This document shows, one piece after another, positions 51,445 through 61,123 of a stretch of DNA of 64,000 bases. Under the pieces are notes generated by a model. That model was not told the DNA's origin. It did not search any database and saw only the letters and a list, made by a program, of their open reading frames with translations. The first letter of the stretch is position 1; the number at the start of each line of letters is the position of its first letter. The position numbers and the translations under genes are program-made. The stretch comes from Falsirhodobacter xinxiangensis (GTDB taxonomy: Bacteria > Pseudomonadota > Alphaproteobacteria > Rhodobacterales > Rhodobacteraceae). The stretch covers positions 124,001 to 188,000 of the forward strand of contig NZ_SMYN01000007.1 in the NCBI RefSeq assembly GCF_004959935.1. Direction: 5' to 3'.

Positions 51445-52464
51445 ATGCGGGCGATCGTTCTTCATGCACCCGGCGACATCCGGCTGGAGGATCGCCCGAT
51501 CCCCACCGCGCGAGAGGGCGAGGTCGTCGTTCGTGTCGCCTCGGTCGGGGTCTGCGGGTCGGACCTGCCACGCATGCTGGTCAAGGGCGCGTGGAAGATG
51601 CCGCTGATCACCGGCCACGAATTTTCGGGCCACATCACCGAACTGGGCGCCGGCGTCGAAGGCTGGGCCTTGGGCGAATTGGTCGCCGTGCCGCCGCTGA
51701 TCCCGTGCCACGGCTGCGACGAATGCAGGACGGGCAACTTCTCGCGGTGCAAGGATTACGATTACTTCGGCAGCCGCCGCGATGGGGCCTATGCGGAATA
51801 TGTCGCGATCCCGGTCGGCAATCTGCTGAAGGCCCCGCAGCATGTCGATCCGCGCGCCATAGCGATGACCGACCCCGCATCCATCGCGCTGCACGCGATC
51901 TGGAAGGCGGGCGGGCTGACGGTGGGCCAGACCGGCGGCGTCATGGGCTGCGGACCGATCGGGCTGTTCGCAATCCAGTGGATGCGGATCATGGGCGCCA
52001 AGGACGTGATCGCCGTCGACGTGTCGGGCGAAAAGCTGGCGCTGGCACGCGAGGCGGGCGCCACGATCTGCGTTCTGTCCAAGGATCTGGCGCAAAGCAC
52101 CGCCAAGGCCGATGTGGTGATCGAGGCGGTCGGGCTGGACCCCACCATCAACGGGGCGGTGATGATGGCGGGTCCGGGCGGCCACGTCGCCTTCATCGGC
52201 ATTCCGGTGCCGGATGTGGTGTTGTCGAACAAGACGTTCCAGTATCTGCTGCGTCAGGAAATCTCGCTGCACGGGTCGTGGAACAGCTTCGGCGCGCCCT
52301 TTCCCGGTCCGCAATGGACCGCCACGCTTGAAAAATTCGGGACCGGAGAGCTGAAATGGGAGTTCATGATCTCGCACGATCTTGATCTGGCCGAACTTCC
52401 GGGCATCTTCGACAGGTTCGCGGCCAAGGATCTGCACTTCGCCAAAGTGCTGTTCCGGCCCTGA
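51445..52464 (+). CDS. Zinc-dependent medium-chain alcohol (polyol) dehydrogenase
   Basis: 339-residue zinc dehydrogenase. Catalytic zinc site: VCGSDL and GHEFSGHI; structural zinc cysteines in PCHGCDECRTGNFSRC; Rossmann motif GCGPIGLFAIQW. It most resembles galactitol-1-phosphate/sorbitol dehydrogenases (GatD branch). AAAGGG lies seven bases before the chosen ATG, seven codons inside the longest frame. First gene of an operon with an FGGY kinase, SorC regulator, deoC and an aldehyde dehydrogenase, so the substrate should be a polyol or its phosphate. Confidence 0.9.
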   Translation: MRAIVLHAPGDIRLEDRPIPTAREGEVVVRVASVGVCGSDLPRMLVKGAWKMPLITGHEFSGHITELGAGVEGWALGELVAVPPLIPCHGCDECRTGNFSRCKDYDYFGSRRDGAYAEYVAIPVGNLLKAPQHVDPRAIAMTDPASIALHAIWKAGGLTVGQTGGVMGCGPIGLFAIQWMRIMGAKDVIAVDVSGEKLALAREAGATICVLSKDLAQSTAKADVVIEAVGLDPTINGAVMMAGPGGHVAFIGIPVPDVVLSNKTFQYLLRQEISLHGSWNSFGAPFPGPQWTATLEKFGTGELKWEFMISHDLDLAELPGIFDRFAAKDLHFAKVLFRP

Positions 52465-52479
52465 GAGCCGGAGGGGAAG

Positions 52480-53970
52480 ATGGCAGTCCTTTCGTTGGAC
52501 TTCGGCACCAACGGGGCGCGTGCGGGCGTCTATGACGTGACCGCCCGGCGCATCGTCGCGCGGGCCGAGGCCCCCTATCCCACCCGCCACCTGCCGCCCG
52601 ACCGGGCCGAGCAGAACCCCGAAGACTGGTGGCAGGCGATCCTGACCATCATCCCCGAGGTGCTGGCAAAGGCGGGCGACCCCGAGATACGGGCGATCTC
52701 GGTGGCGACCTTCGCATCCACGGTGGTGATGTGCGACAAGGCCGGGTCCGTGCTTGCCCCCGCGATCCTGTGGATGGACGCCCGCGCCGCGACCGAAGCT
52801 GCCAGCACGGCGGTGGATCATCCGGTCATGGCGGCCAGCGGCGGGTCCGATGCCGTCGAATGGCTGGTGCCCAAGGCGATGTGGCTGGCCCGGAACGCGC
52901 CTGACCTCTGGGCGCGGACCGAGGTGATCTGCGAGGCGCTGGACTACATCAACTTCCGGCTGACGGGCCAGTGGGTCGGATCGCTGATGAACGCGACCTG
53001 CAAATGGAATTACGACAGCCGGAACATGCGGTTCTGCCCCGATCTTTATGCCGCCTTCGGGGTGCCTGACCTTGCAGAACGCCTGCCGCAAAGGATCGTT
53101 AACATCGGCGGTGTCATCGGGCCGTTGACGGCCGACCTTGGCATCCGCGGCAATCCGGTCGTCGTGCAGGGCGGCATCGACGCACATATGGGCACCTTCG
53201 GCGCCGATACCGTCACGCCGGGGTCGATGCTGCTGATCGGCGGGACGTCGAACGTCCATCTGACGCAGGTGCCCGATGACGGCGCGGACATCACCGGGGT
53301 CTGGGGCCCCTATCCCAACGCGCTGACGCCGGGGCAGCGGATGATCGAAGGGGGTCAGGTCTCGGCGGGGTCGATCCTCAACTGGCTGGCGCGGGACATC
53401 TTCGGGCTGGACGATGCGGGCTTCGCCGCGCTGGCAAGGGACGCCGAAAGGCTGGAGCCGGACGAGACGGGGCTGCTGGCGCTGGACTTCTGGATGGGCA
53501 ACCGCACGCCTTATCGCGATGCGCGGCTGCGGGGCGTGTTCCTTGGCCTGTCGCTGTCGCATGACCGCGCGGCGATCTTTCGCGCGGCGGTCACCTCGGT
53601 CGCGCTGGGCGCGGCGAATGTGGTGTTCGATCTGGAACGGCAAGGCGTCCGGGTGGACCGGATCGTCATGGCGGGCGGGATCATGCGCAACCCGCTTTGG
53701 CTGCAAGCCACCGTCGATGCCATCGGCAAGCCGGTGGAGATCGCCGAGGATGACAACCTTTCGCTGGTCGGATGCGCGGTGGCATCCGCCGTCGGTCTGG
53801 GCCTTTTCCCCGACCTGACCACCGCCGCGGCCGCCCTGCGCGGGCCGACGCGTCCGATGCTGCCGGATGCAGGCCGCCATGCCCGCTATCGCGCGATGCT
53901 GCACGATTACCGCGACGCGACCGAAGTGCTGACCCCACTGCTGCATCGGCTGGCCGGAGGAAAGAAATGA
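52480..53970 (+). CDS. FGGY-family carbohydrate kinase
   Basis: 496-residue sugar/polyol kinase of the hexokinase-actin fold. N-terminal phosphate loop LSLDFGTNGARAGVYD, substrate-side AILWMDARAA, catalytic aspartate in VQGGIDAHMGTFGAD, second phosphate loop LIGGTSNVHLT, and adenosine motif MAGGIMRNPLWLQ. Family members phosphorylate ribulose, xylulose, erythritol, glycerol or AI-2. Here the product is expected to feed the deoC-type aldolase. Its stop overlaps the SorC start (ATGA). Confidence 0.9.
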   Translation: MAVLSLDFGTNGARAGVYDVTARRIVARAEAPYPTRHLPPDRAEQNPEDWWQAILTIIPEVLAKAGDPEIRAISVATFASTVVMCDKAGSVLAPAILWMDARAATEAASTAVDHPVMAASGGSDAVEWLVPKAMWLARNAPDLWARTEVICEALDYINFRLTGQWVGSLMNATCKWNYDSRNMRFCPDLYAAFGVPDLAERLPQRIVNIGGVIGPLTADLGIRGNPVVVQGGIDAHMGTFGADTVTPGSMLLIGGTSNVHLTQVPDDGADITGVWGPYPNALTPGQRMIEGGQVSAGSILNWLARDIFGLDDAGFAALARDAERLEPDETGLLALDFWMGNRTPYRDARLRGVFLGLSLSHDRAAIFRAAVTSVALGAANVVFDLERQGVRVDRIVMAGGIMRNPLWLQATVDAIGKPVEIAEDDNLSLVGCAVASAVGLGLFPDLTTAAAALRGPTRPMLPDAGRHARYRAMLHDYRDATEVLTPLLHRLAGGKK

Positions 53971-54926
53971 GCGAGAAAGGCACCCGCCTGCCCATGGACG
54001 AAAGCCGCGGGCATCTGATGGTGAACATCGCCCGCATGGCCTATCAGCAGGACCGATCGCTGGTGGAAATCGCGCAGGAAACCGGGTTGAACCGCTGGCA
54101 GGTCAGCCGCCTGCTGCAAGAGGCCCGCGATCTGGGCGTCGTCCGGATCGAGATCGTGCCGCGATCCGCGCGCCGCACCGGGCTGGAGACGGAGCTGCAG
54201 AAGGCGTTCGGCATCCGCGACGCCGTCGTCGTGCCGCAGGGTCAGGACGACGTGGCGCAGGCGGCGGGGCAGTATCTGGCTTCGGTCAAGCCGCGCCCGC
54301 GCACGGTGGGTGTGTCATGGGGGCGGACGATGGCGAATGTCGCGCATTGGCTGCCGCCGCAATGGAATGACGGGGTCGATGTGGTGCAGATCAACGGCAC
54401 AGTCGCGCCCATCCCCGGATCGGCCCATCACAACGACGTGGCGCAGATCTTCGCGCAGAAGGGCAATGGCCGCGTCATCCCGCTGCCCGTCCCCGCTATC
54501 GTGGGCGAACGCCTCACGCGCGAGGTGCTGGAAAAGGACCGCATCGTCGCGGACGTGCTGAAGATCGCGCGGTCGGCGCAGATGCTTGCCTTCTCGCTTG
54601 GCGGGCTGAACGAGGATAGCGTGCTGCTGCGGTCCGGGAATATCCTGCGGGCCGAGATGGGGGCGCTGCTGCGGGCGGGCGCGGTGGGCGACATCCTTGG
54701 CCGTTTCATCGACCGCCGGGGCCGCATCGTGGACCCCGATCTTGACGCCCGCACCATCGGCCTGTCGCTGGCCGATCTGAAGAACCGCGACCGGGTGGTC
54801 GGCATCGCCGCCGGGCCCGAGAAACACGAGGTCGTGCTTGGTGCCTTGCAGGCCGGCCTCATCAACGTCCTTGTCACCGATGAGGGAACGGCCTCCTTTG
54901 CACTGGAACATGCCCATGACCGCTGA
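53967..54926 (+). CDS. SorC/DeoR-type sugar-responsive regulator
   Basis: 319-residue regulator: helix-turn-helix SLVEIAQETGLNRWQVSRLL near residue 35 and a SorC effector domain that binds a phosphorylated sugar (VGVSWGRTMANVAHWL and LAFSLGGLNEDSVLL segments). Embedded in the operon it presumably controls, with kinase upstream and deoC downstream; Bacillus DeoR, which answers to deoxyribose-5-phosphate, is of the same family. GGAGGAAAG precedes the ATG. Confidence 0.9.
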   Translation: MSEKGTRLPMDESRGHLMVNIARMAYQQDRSLVEIAQETGLNRWQVSRLLQEARDLGVVRIEIVPRSARRTGLETELQKAFGIRDAVVVPQGQDDVAQAAGQYLASVKPRPRTVGVSWGRTMANVAHWLPPQWNDGVDVVQINGTVAPIPGSAHHNDVAQIFAQKGNGRVIPLPVPAIVGERLTREVLEKDRIVADVLKIARSAQMLAFSLGGLNEDSVLLRSGNILRAEMGALLRAGAVGDILGRFIDRRGRIVDPDLDARTIGLSLADLKNRDRVVGIAAGPEKHEVVLGALQAGLINVLVTDEGTASFALEHAHDR

Positions 54927-55911
54927 AACCCCTCATAGCCCCACCGCCGACGGGGCGGTTCCGGCCAACCATCCGCGCAATCCCGGCATCGCGCTGGATC
55001 TTGCGATGTTCGAAGGCCATGCCGTCAACCGCAGCGGGGCCGAACGCCGCGCCGCCAGTCTGGTGTCCCGCCGGACGGTGAAAAAGGAGTATCAGGCCGC
55101 GTGGCTGGTCAACGCCATCCGCTGCATCGACCTGACCACCCTTGCCGGCGACGATACCGAAGGCCGCGTGAAGCGTCTTTGCGCCAAGGCCCGCCAACCC
55201 CTTGCCCCCCGGATCATGGAGGGGCTTGGCCTTGACGCGCTGACCACCGGCGCGGTCTGCGTCTATCCCACGATGGTGCCCCACGCGGTGCGCGCGCTGC
55301 GGGGATCGGGGATTCCCGTCGCCTCGGTCGCCACGGGCTTTCCCGCGGGCCTGATGCCCCTGCGCCTGCGGCTGGAGGAGATCCGCTATGCCGTGGACGA
55401 GGGCGCGGACGAGATCGACATCGTCATCACCCGCGAACACGCCCTGCGCGCCGACTGGTCCGCGCTGTATGACGAGGTGGCCGCCATGCGCGAGGCGTGC
55501 GGCGCGGCGCATCTGAAGGCGATCCTTGCGACGGGCGATCTGCAGACCCTGCGCAACGTCTATTCCGCGTCGATGGTGGCGATGCAGGCGGGCGCGGATT
55601 TCATCAAGACCTCGACGGGGAAAGAGGGCGTGAACGCCACCCTGCCCGTCAGCCTGATCATGCTGCGCGCGTTGCGCGATTATGGCGACGCCACGGGCCA
55701 CCGCATCGGGTTCAAGCCCGCGGGCGGGATGAAATCGTCCAAGGACGCGCTGAACTGGCAATTCCTCATGAACGAGGAGATGGGCCGCGACTGGCTGGAG
55801 CCGGACCTGTTCCGCCTTGGCGCCTCCTCGATGCTGGCGGACATCGAACGCCAGCTGGAACATCACGTGACGGGCCGCTACGCCGCCTCGTCGCACCACG
55901 CGATCGCGTAA
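54916..55911 (+). CDS. deoC: Deoxyribose-phosphate aldolase
   Basis: 331-residue class I aldolase, longer than E. coli DeoC because of an N-terminal extension, as in many alphaproteobacteria. Schiff-base lysine region ADFIKTSTGKEG; second lysine in GFKPAGGMKS; DLTTLAGDDTEGRVKRLC near residue 70. It splits 2-deoxyribose-5-phosphate into acetaldehyde and glyceraldehyde-3-phosphate. The start was set at the ATG behind GGA, 11 bases before the SorC stop; another ATG lies two codons upstream. The aldehyde dehydrogenase next in line can remove the acetaldehyde. Confidence 0.93.
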   Translation: MTAETPHSPTADGAVPANHPRNPGIALDLAMFEGHAVNRSGAERRAASLVSRRTVKKEYQAAWLVNAIRCIDLTTLAGDDTEGRVKRLCAKARQPLAPRIMEGLGLDALTTGAVCVYPTMVPHAVRALRGSGIPVASVATGFPAGLMPLRLRLEEIRYAVDEGADEIDIVITREHALRADWSALYDEVAAMREACGAAHLKAILATGDLQTLRNVYSASMVAMQAGADFIKTSTGKEGVNATLPVSLIMLRALRDYGDATGHRIGFKPAGGMKSSKDALNWQFLMNEEMGRDWLEPDLFRLGASSMLADIERQLEHHVTGRYAASSHHAIA

Positions 55912-55921
55912 GGGGACGGAC

Positions 55922-58249
55922 ATGACCACGATCAAGGATATCCTGAAGACCATGGACTACGGCCCCGCGACCGAAGATGCCGCCATCGCCAATGAATGGC
56001 TGGCCCGGAACGTCGCGGGCTTCGGCCATTTCATCGGCGGCGCCTTCACCAAACCGAGCGAGACCTTCGCCGTCCAGAACCCCGCGACGGGCGGCGCCAT
56101 CGCCCGCGTCAGCCAGGGCACGGCGGCGGATGTCGATGCGGCGGTCAAGGCCGCCCGCGCGGCACAGCCGAAATGGGCGGCGCTTTTGGGGCATGAACGC
56201 GCGCGATACCTTTATGCGCTGGCCCGCCATGTCCAGCAGCACGCCCGCCTTCTGGCGGTGCTGGAGACGATGGACAACGGCAAGCCGATCCGCGAAAGCC
56301 GCGACATCGACATCCCACTGGTCGTCCGGCATTTCTATCACCACGCGGGCTGGGCCGAGATTCTTGCCGATGAATTTCCCGGTGCCGTGCCCCATGGCGT
56401 CTGCGGTCAGGTGATCCCATGGAACTTCCCGCTGCTGATGCTGGCGTGGAAGGTCGCGCCCGCCTTGGCCGCCGGCAACACGGTGGTGCTGAAGCCCGCC
56501 GAATACACCCCCCTGACCGCGCTGGCCTTTGCCGAGATCGCGCGCGAGGTCGGCCTGCCTGCGGGCGTTCTGAACATCGTCACCGGCGATGGCGAAACGG
56601 GCGCGGCAATCACCGGGCACGAGGGGGTGGACAAGGTGGCCTTCACCGGCTCGACCGAGGTGGGGCGCATCATCCGCCGCCAGATCGCAGGGTCGGGCAA
56701 GGCGCTGACGCTGGAACTGGGCGGCAAATCCCCCTTCATCGTGTTTGCCGATGCCGATCTGGACGCGGCGGTCGAAGGCGTGGTCGATGCGATCTGGTTC
56801 AATCAGGGTCAGGTCTGCTGTGCAGGCTCGCGCATCCTTGTCGCGGAATCCGTGGCCGGGCGGTTCGAGGATCTGCTTCGCCGCCGGATGAAGACGCTGC
56901 GGACGGGCGATCCGTTGGACAAATCCACCGATATCGGCGCCATCGTCCATCCGGTCCAGTTGCAGCGCATCCGCGATCTGGTCGCCCAAGGCGCCGCCGA
57001 TGGCGCGACCCTGCATCAGGGCACCGCCCCCGAGGGCTGCTTCTTCCCGCCCACGTTGGCGATCGCCGAACCCGCCTCGATCCTGTCCACCGAGGAGATC
57101 TTCGGCCCCGTCGTCACCCTGACCACCTTCCGCACGCCCGAGGATGCGGTCGCGCTGGCCAACAACACCCGTTACGGCCTTGCGGCGTCGGTGTGGTCGG
57201 AGAATGTGAATCTCTGCCTCGATATCGCGGCCAAGGTGAAGGCGGGCGTGGTCTGGGTCAATTCGACCAACCTGTTCGATGCGGGCGCGGGCTTTGGCGG
57301 CTATCGCGAAAGCGGCTTCGGGCGCGAAGGCGGGCGCGAGGGGATGGGCGCATACCTGACGACCCCTGCCCCCAAGGCGCGCCCCGAAGTGTTGACGGCG
57401 CTGGACCCGCTGCCCGCGACCACCGCAGGCGGCGCGATCGACCGGACGGCCAAGAACTATATCGGCGGCAAGCAGGCGCGGCCCGACGGCGGCTATTCCT
57501 ATAACGTCGCGGGCGTGGGGATGGCGGGCGTCGGCAGCCGCAAGGACATCCGCAATGCGGTCGAGGCGGCGCACAAGGCCTCCGGCTGGGGGGCGCAGAC
57601 CGGCCACAACCGCGCGCAGGTGCTGTATTTCCTGGCCGAGAACCTGTCCGCCCGCGCCGCCGAATTCACCGAACGTCTGCGCAGCTTCGGCCAGTCGGGC
57701 GCGGCGGCGAAGGCCGAGGTCGATGCCTCGATCCGCCGCATCTTCTGGTATGCCGCACAGGCCGACAAATTCGACGGCGCCGTGCACCAGACCAAATCGG
57801 CGCATGTTACGCTGGCGATGCACGAACCGCTGGGCGTGGTCGGCGTGCTGTGTCCGGTGGCGGCACCGCTGCTGGGCCTTGTGTCGCTGGTGCTGCCCGC
57901 CATCGCGATGGGCAACCGCGTCGTGGCCGTGCCGTCGCAGACGCATCCGCTGGCGGCGACGGATCTGTATCAGGTGCTGGACACGTCGGACGTGCCGGGC
58001 GGCGTCGTCAACATCGTCACGGGCGAACGCGACCTGCTGGCCAAGACCCTGGCCGAACATGACGACGTGGACGCGCTGTGGTATTTCGGCACCCCCGAGG
58101 GCCGCAAGATGGTCGAGGCGGCGTCGGCCGGAAACCTGAAGCAGACATGGTGCGGACCGGGCGGCATCGACTGGGCCGCAGCGCAGGGCAAGACATTCCT
58201 GTCCCGCGCCACGCAGGTCAAGAACATCTGGGTGCCCTACGGCGAATGA
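55922..58249 (+). CDS. ALDH16-type aldehyde dehydrogenase (active domain plus pseudo-domain)
   Basis: 775-residue protein with one and a half aldehyde dehydrogenase units. The first unit is complete: QVIPWNFPLLM, Glu265 in LELGGKSPF and catalytic Cys299 in GQVCCAGSR. The second, from about residue 510 (NYIGGKQARPDGGYSY), keeps the NAD-domain-like part (EPLGVVGVLCPVAAPLL) but has no ELGGK glutamate and no GQxC cysteine, and ends early. This is the architecture of family 16, known in bacteria including Loktanella and in animals. Placed 10 bases after deoC with GGGGA before the ATG, so acetaldehyde from deoxyribose phosphate is the most likely substrate. Confidence 0.93.
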   Translation: MTTIKDILKTMDYGPATEDAAIANEWLARNVAGFGHFIGGAFTKPSETFAVQNPATGGAIARVSQGTAADVDAAVKAARAAQPKWAALLGHERARYLYALARHVQQHARLLAVLETMDNGKPIRESRDIDIPLVVRHFYHHAGWAEILADEFPGAVPHGVCGQVIPWNFPLLMLAWKVAPALAAGNTVVLKPAEYTPLTALAFAEIAREVGLPAGVLNIVTGDGETGAAITGHEGVDKVAFTGSTEVGRIIRRQIAGSGKALTLELGGKSPFIVFADADLDAAVEGVVDAIWFNQGQVCCAGSRILVAESVAGRFEDLLRRRMKTLRTGDPLDKSTDIGAIVHPVQLQRIRDLVAQGAADGATLHQGTAPEGCFFPPTLAIAEPASILSTEEIFGPVVTLTTFRTPEDAVALANNTRYGLAASVWSENVNLCLDIAAKVKAGVVWVNSTNLFDAGAGFGGYRESGFGREGGREGMGAYLTTPAPKARPEVLTALDPLPATTAGGAIDRTAKNYIGGKQARPDGGYSYNVAGVGMAGVGSRKDIRNAVEAAHKASGWGAQTGHNRAQVLYFLAENLSARAAEFTERLRSFGQSGAAAKAEVDASIRRIFWYAAQADKFDGAVHQTKSAHVTLAMHEPLGVVGVLCPVAAPLLGLVSLVLPAIAMGNRVVAVPSQTHPLAATDLYQVLDTSDVPGGVVNIVTGERDLLAKTLAEHDDVDALWYFGTPEGRKMVEAASAGNLKQTWCGPGGIDWAAAQGKTFLSRATQVKNIWVPYGE

Positions 58250-58252
58250 TCG

Positions 58253-58729
58253 TCAGATCTGCGAAGGGTCGGGCTCCGGCCCTTCGTCCGCCACCGTATC
58301 GGCCAGCATCGCCGCGATGCGTTGCAACGACGAGACGAGCTGCGTCTGCTCCCAATCCTCCAGCGCGGAAAAGCGGTCGTGGAACCGGGCATGGACGCCG
58401 TCGGGCGCGATGGTCAGAAGCTGGCGACCGTGATCGGTCAGCGACAGCCACGACTGGCGGCGATCCTGCGCGCCCTTGCGCCGCTGCACGACGCCCGACT
58501 GTTCCAGCTTGTGGATCAGCACGGTCGCGGTGGCCTGTGTGATGCCCATGCGCGCGGCGATGACGCCCGCGGTCTGCTCGCCCGCCTCTTCCAAAATATG
58601 CATGAAGATCAGCTGCGAGGCGGTCAGCCCCGTCTCGCGCATCACGGCGCGGCTGCTGTTTTCGGTGCTGCGAAGGATCTGCCGCATCGCGGTCAGAGCA
58701 AGTTTGGTGCGATCTTCCACGGTGTCCAT
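58253..58729 (-). CDS. ectR: MarR-family regulator of ectoine genes (EctR)
   Basis: 158-residue MarR repressor. Winged helix: LTASQLIFMHILEEAGEQTA, then RMGITQATATVLIHKLEQSGVVQRR with the beta wing GAQDRRQSWLSLT. I chose the inner ATG (MDTVEDRTK), which gives a usual MarR N terminus; an ATG 22 codons upstream is also possible. It is divergent from ectA, the standard place of ectR in halotolerant proteobacteria, where it represses ectABC at low salinity. Its stop is 4 bases from the convergent aldehyde dehydrogenase stop. Confidence 0.87.
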   Translation of the reverse strand: MDTVEDRTKLALTAMRQILRSTENSSRAVMRETGLTASQLIFMHILEEAGEQTAGVIAARMGITQATATVLIHKLEQSGVVQRRKGAQDRRQSWLSLTDHGRQLLTIAPDGVHARFHDRFSALEDWEQTQLVSSLQRIAAMLADTVADEGPEPDPSQI

Positions 58730-58863
58730 CGGGTTGCGAATCCGCCCATGATACCCGGCCCTTGGGGCGAACCCAATCGCCAGAATCCTACGCATGACCT
58801 AAGCAATATCATGCAAAAAACCTCCTTTGGTCAACGGTTTGCCCATTTTTCCCAGAAACTCCT

Positions 58864-58884
58864 TTGACATTTAGTATATACTAA
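58864..58884 (+). promoter_or_regulatory. EctR operator and promoter elements of ectABCD
   Basis: TTAGTATATACTAA (58871-58884) is a perfect 14-bp palindrome, overlapping a TATACT -10-like hexamer (58877-58882). TTGACA is at 58864-58869, too close to pair with that hexamer but possibly part of an overlapping promoter. From memory, the EctR box of methylotrophs also contains TTTAGT and ACTA arms; the match supports EctR control. Confidence 0.65.
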
Positions 58885-58924
58885 CTAACCTTTATCGCAC
58901 AGCCGCAGCAACCTTGCAGGACCC

Positions 58925-59452
58925 GTGCTACAGACCCGAGTGAACCTTCCCCCCGACAGCCTGATCTTTCGCCCCCCACGCGCCGAAGATGGCCCCGCCA
59001 TCTGGCGGATGATCGAAGCCTCGGGCGCGCTGGATACGAACTCGCTTTACTGCAACCTGCTGCAATGCACCGATTTCGCGGGCACCTGCGTGCTGGCCGA
59101 ACGCGCGGGCGTGCCGCTGGGCTGGATGTCGGCCTATGTTCCCCCCGCGCGGCCCGACACGCTGTTCGTGTGGCAGGTCTGCACGGCGCCCGAGGCGCGG
59201 GGACAGGGTCTGGCGCGGCGCATGATCGGATCGGTCCTTGCGCGCCCCGATTGCCGCGATCTGCGCCATCTGGAATGCACGATCACCCGCGCCAATGCGC
59301 CATCCTGGGGGCTGTTCCGCAGCCTTGCGCGCCAGCTTCGCGCCCCGATCGCGTCCGAGCTGCATTTTTCCCGCGAAACCCATCTTGGCGGCCGTCACGA
59401 CAGCGAAATGCGCGTGACCATCGGCCCTTTCCAAACCGGAGATACCCAATGA
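58925..59452 (+). CDS. ectA: L-2,4-diaminobutyrate N4-acetyltransferase EctA
   Basis: 175-residue GNAT acetyltransferase, second step of ectoine synthesis: acetyl-CoA plus 2,4-diaminobutyrate to N4-acetyl-diaminobutyrate. Core: FRPPRAEDGPAIWRMIEASG, DTNSLYCNLLQCTDF, acetyl-CoA loop APEARGQGLARRM. The only start in good place is a GTG with AGGA three bases ahead; a second GTG lies five codons on. No ATG is available before the conserved part. ATGA overlap with ectB. Confidence 0.95.
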   Translation: MLQTRVNLPPDSLIFRPPRAEDGPAIWRMIEASGALDTNSLYCNLLQCTDFAGTCVLAERAGVPLGWMSAYVPPARPDTLFVWQVCTAPEARGQGLARRMIGSVLARPDCRDLRHLECTITRANAPSWGLFRSLARQLRAPIASELHFSRETHLGGRHDSEMRVTIGPFQTGDTQ

Positions 59453-60714
59453 CCATCGCCACCTTCGATCGCGTCGAAAGCCGTGTGCGTTCCTATTCCC
59501 GCAGCTTCCCGCGCCTGTTCGACCGGGCCGAGGGCGCGATCATCTTCGGCAAGGATGGCCGCGAGCATATCGATTTCCTGTCAGGCTGCTCGTCGCTGAA
59601 CTATGGCCACAACGATCCCGACCTGAAGCGGGCGCTGATCGATTATATCGCCAGCGACGGCATCGCGCATGGCCTGGACATGTTCACCGATGCCAAGGAA
59701 CGCTTCCTTGCCGCGTTCGAGAAGATCGTCCTGCGCCCCCGCGGCATGGGCCATCGCGTCCAGTTCACCGGCCCCACCGGCGCCAACGCGGTCGAGGCCG
59801 CGATGAAACTGGCCCGCAAGGTGACGGGGCGGCACAACATCATCGCCTTCACCAACGGCTTCCACGGCGTGACGATGGGCGCACTGGCGGCAACGGGCAA
59901 CGGCAAGCACCGAGGCGGCGCGGCGATGCCGCTGGCGGGCGTGACCCGCGCGGCCTTCGACGGCTATCACGGCGACGTTTGCACCGCCGAAATGCTGGAC
60001 CGCCAGCTTTCGGACCCCTCGGGCGGGATCGACGCGCCTGCCGCGATCATCGTGGAAACGGTGCAGGGCGAAGGCGGCCTGAACGCAGCCTCCCCCGAAT
60101 GGCTGCGCAAGATCGAGGCGATCGCCCGCAAACACGGCGCGCTGTTCATCATCGACGACATCCAGGCCGGATGCGGGCGCACGGGCGGCTTCTTTTCCTT
60201 CGACGGGATGGGCCTGTCGCCCGACATCGTGACCATGGCGAAATCGCTGTCAGGGATGGGCCTGCCGCTGGCCATCACCCTGATCCGCCCCGAGCACGAC
60301 ATCTGGAAACCGGCGGAACACAACGGCACCTTCCGCGGCAACAACCACGCCTTCGTCACCGCCCGCGCCGCGCTGGAGAAGTTCTGGGCCGATGACGCCT
60401 TCCTGCGCCGGACCGAGGACAACGCCGCCTATCTGGGCCAGCGCCTGACGGAAATCGCCGAACGCCGCGGCTTCACCCTGCGCGGGCGCGGCATGATGCA
60501 GGGCATCGACGCGGGCGATGGCGAAACCGCCGCCGCGATCTGCGCCGAATGCTTCCGCCATGGCCTGATCATCGAAACATCCGGCAGCCATGACGAGGTG
60601 GTCAAGATCCTCGCCCCGCTGACCATCCCGCGCGAGCAATTCGCCAAGGGGCTGGACATCGTGGAGCGCGCCTTCGCCGCCCGCATGACCGCCCTGAAAA
60701 CCGCAGCCGAATAA
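59449..60714 (+). CDS. ectB: Diaminobutyrate-2-oxoglutarate transaminase EctB
   Basis: 421-residue class III PLP aminotransferase making 2,4-diaminobutyrate from aspartate semialdehyde with glutamate as donor. Motifs: [50 protein letters not shown] and PLP lysine in [11 protein letters not shown]. Length is exactly that of the EctB family. First committed enzyme of the pathway. Confidence 0.97.
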   Translation: MTIATFDRVESRVRSYSRSFPRLFDRAEGAIIFGKDGREHIDFLSGCSSLNYGHNDPDLKRALIDYIASDGIAHGLDMFTDAKERFLAAFEKIVLRPRGMGHRVQFTGPTGANAVEAAMKLARKVTGRHNIIAFTNGFHGVTMGALAATGNGKHRGGAAMPLAGVTRAAFDGYHGDVCTAEMLDRQLSDPSGGIDAPAAIIVETVQGEGGLNAASPEWLRKIEAIARKHGALFIIDDIQAGCGRTGGFFSFDGMGLSPDIVTMAKSLSGMGLPLAITLIRPEHDIWKPAEHNGTFRGNNHAFVTARAALEKFWADDAFLRRTEDNAAYLGQRLTEIAERRGFTLRGRGMMQGIDAGDGETAAAICAECFRHGLIIETSGSHDEVVKILAPLTIPREQFAKGLDIVERAFAARMTALKTAAE

Positions 60715-60724
60715 GGAGACAGAC

Positions 60725-61123
60725 ATGATCGTCCGCGACCTGAACGATGCAAGAAAGACCGACCGCCTCGTGACAGCCGATGGCTGGGACAGCACCCGCC
60801 TTCTGCTGGAAGGTGACAAGATGGGGTTCAGCTTCCACATCACCCGCATCACCGCCGGGACCAGCCACGTCTTCGAATACAAGCACCATTTCGAAAGCGT
60901 CTACTGTATCTCTGGCCAGGGCAGCATCGAGGATCTGGCGACCGGCCAGACCCATCCGATCCGCCCCGGCGTGATCTATGCGCTGAACCTGCACGACCGC
61001 CACCGGCTGAGCGCGAGCACCGAACTGGTGCTGGCCTGCTGTTTCAACCCCCCCGTCACCGGGCAGGAGGTCCACCGTGAAGACGGCTCCTATGCCCCCG
61101 CACCGGAGGAAGCCCATGCTTGA
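60725..61123 (+). CDS. ectC: Ectoine synthase EctC
   Basis: 132-residue cupin that cyclises N4-acetyl-diaminobutyrate to ectoine. Core: [25 protein letters not shown], then [20 protein letters not shown] and [11 protein letters not shown], with metal and substrate residues of the cupin barrel. Follows ectB by 10 bases; the end overlaps ectD by 8 bases. Confidence 0.97.
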   Translation: MIVRDLNDARKTDRLVTADGWDSTRLLLEGDKMGFSFHITRITAGTSHVFEYKHHFESVYCISGQGSIEDLATGQTHPIRPGVIYALNLHDRHRLSASTELVLACCFNPPVTGQEVHREDGSYAPAPEEAHA

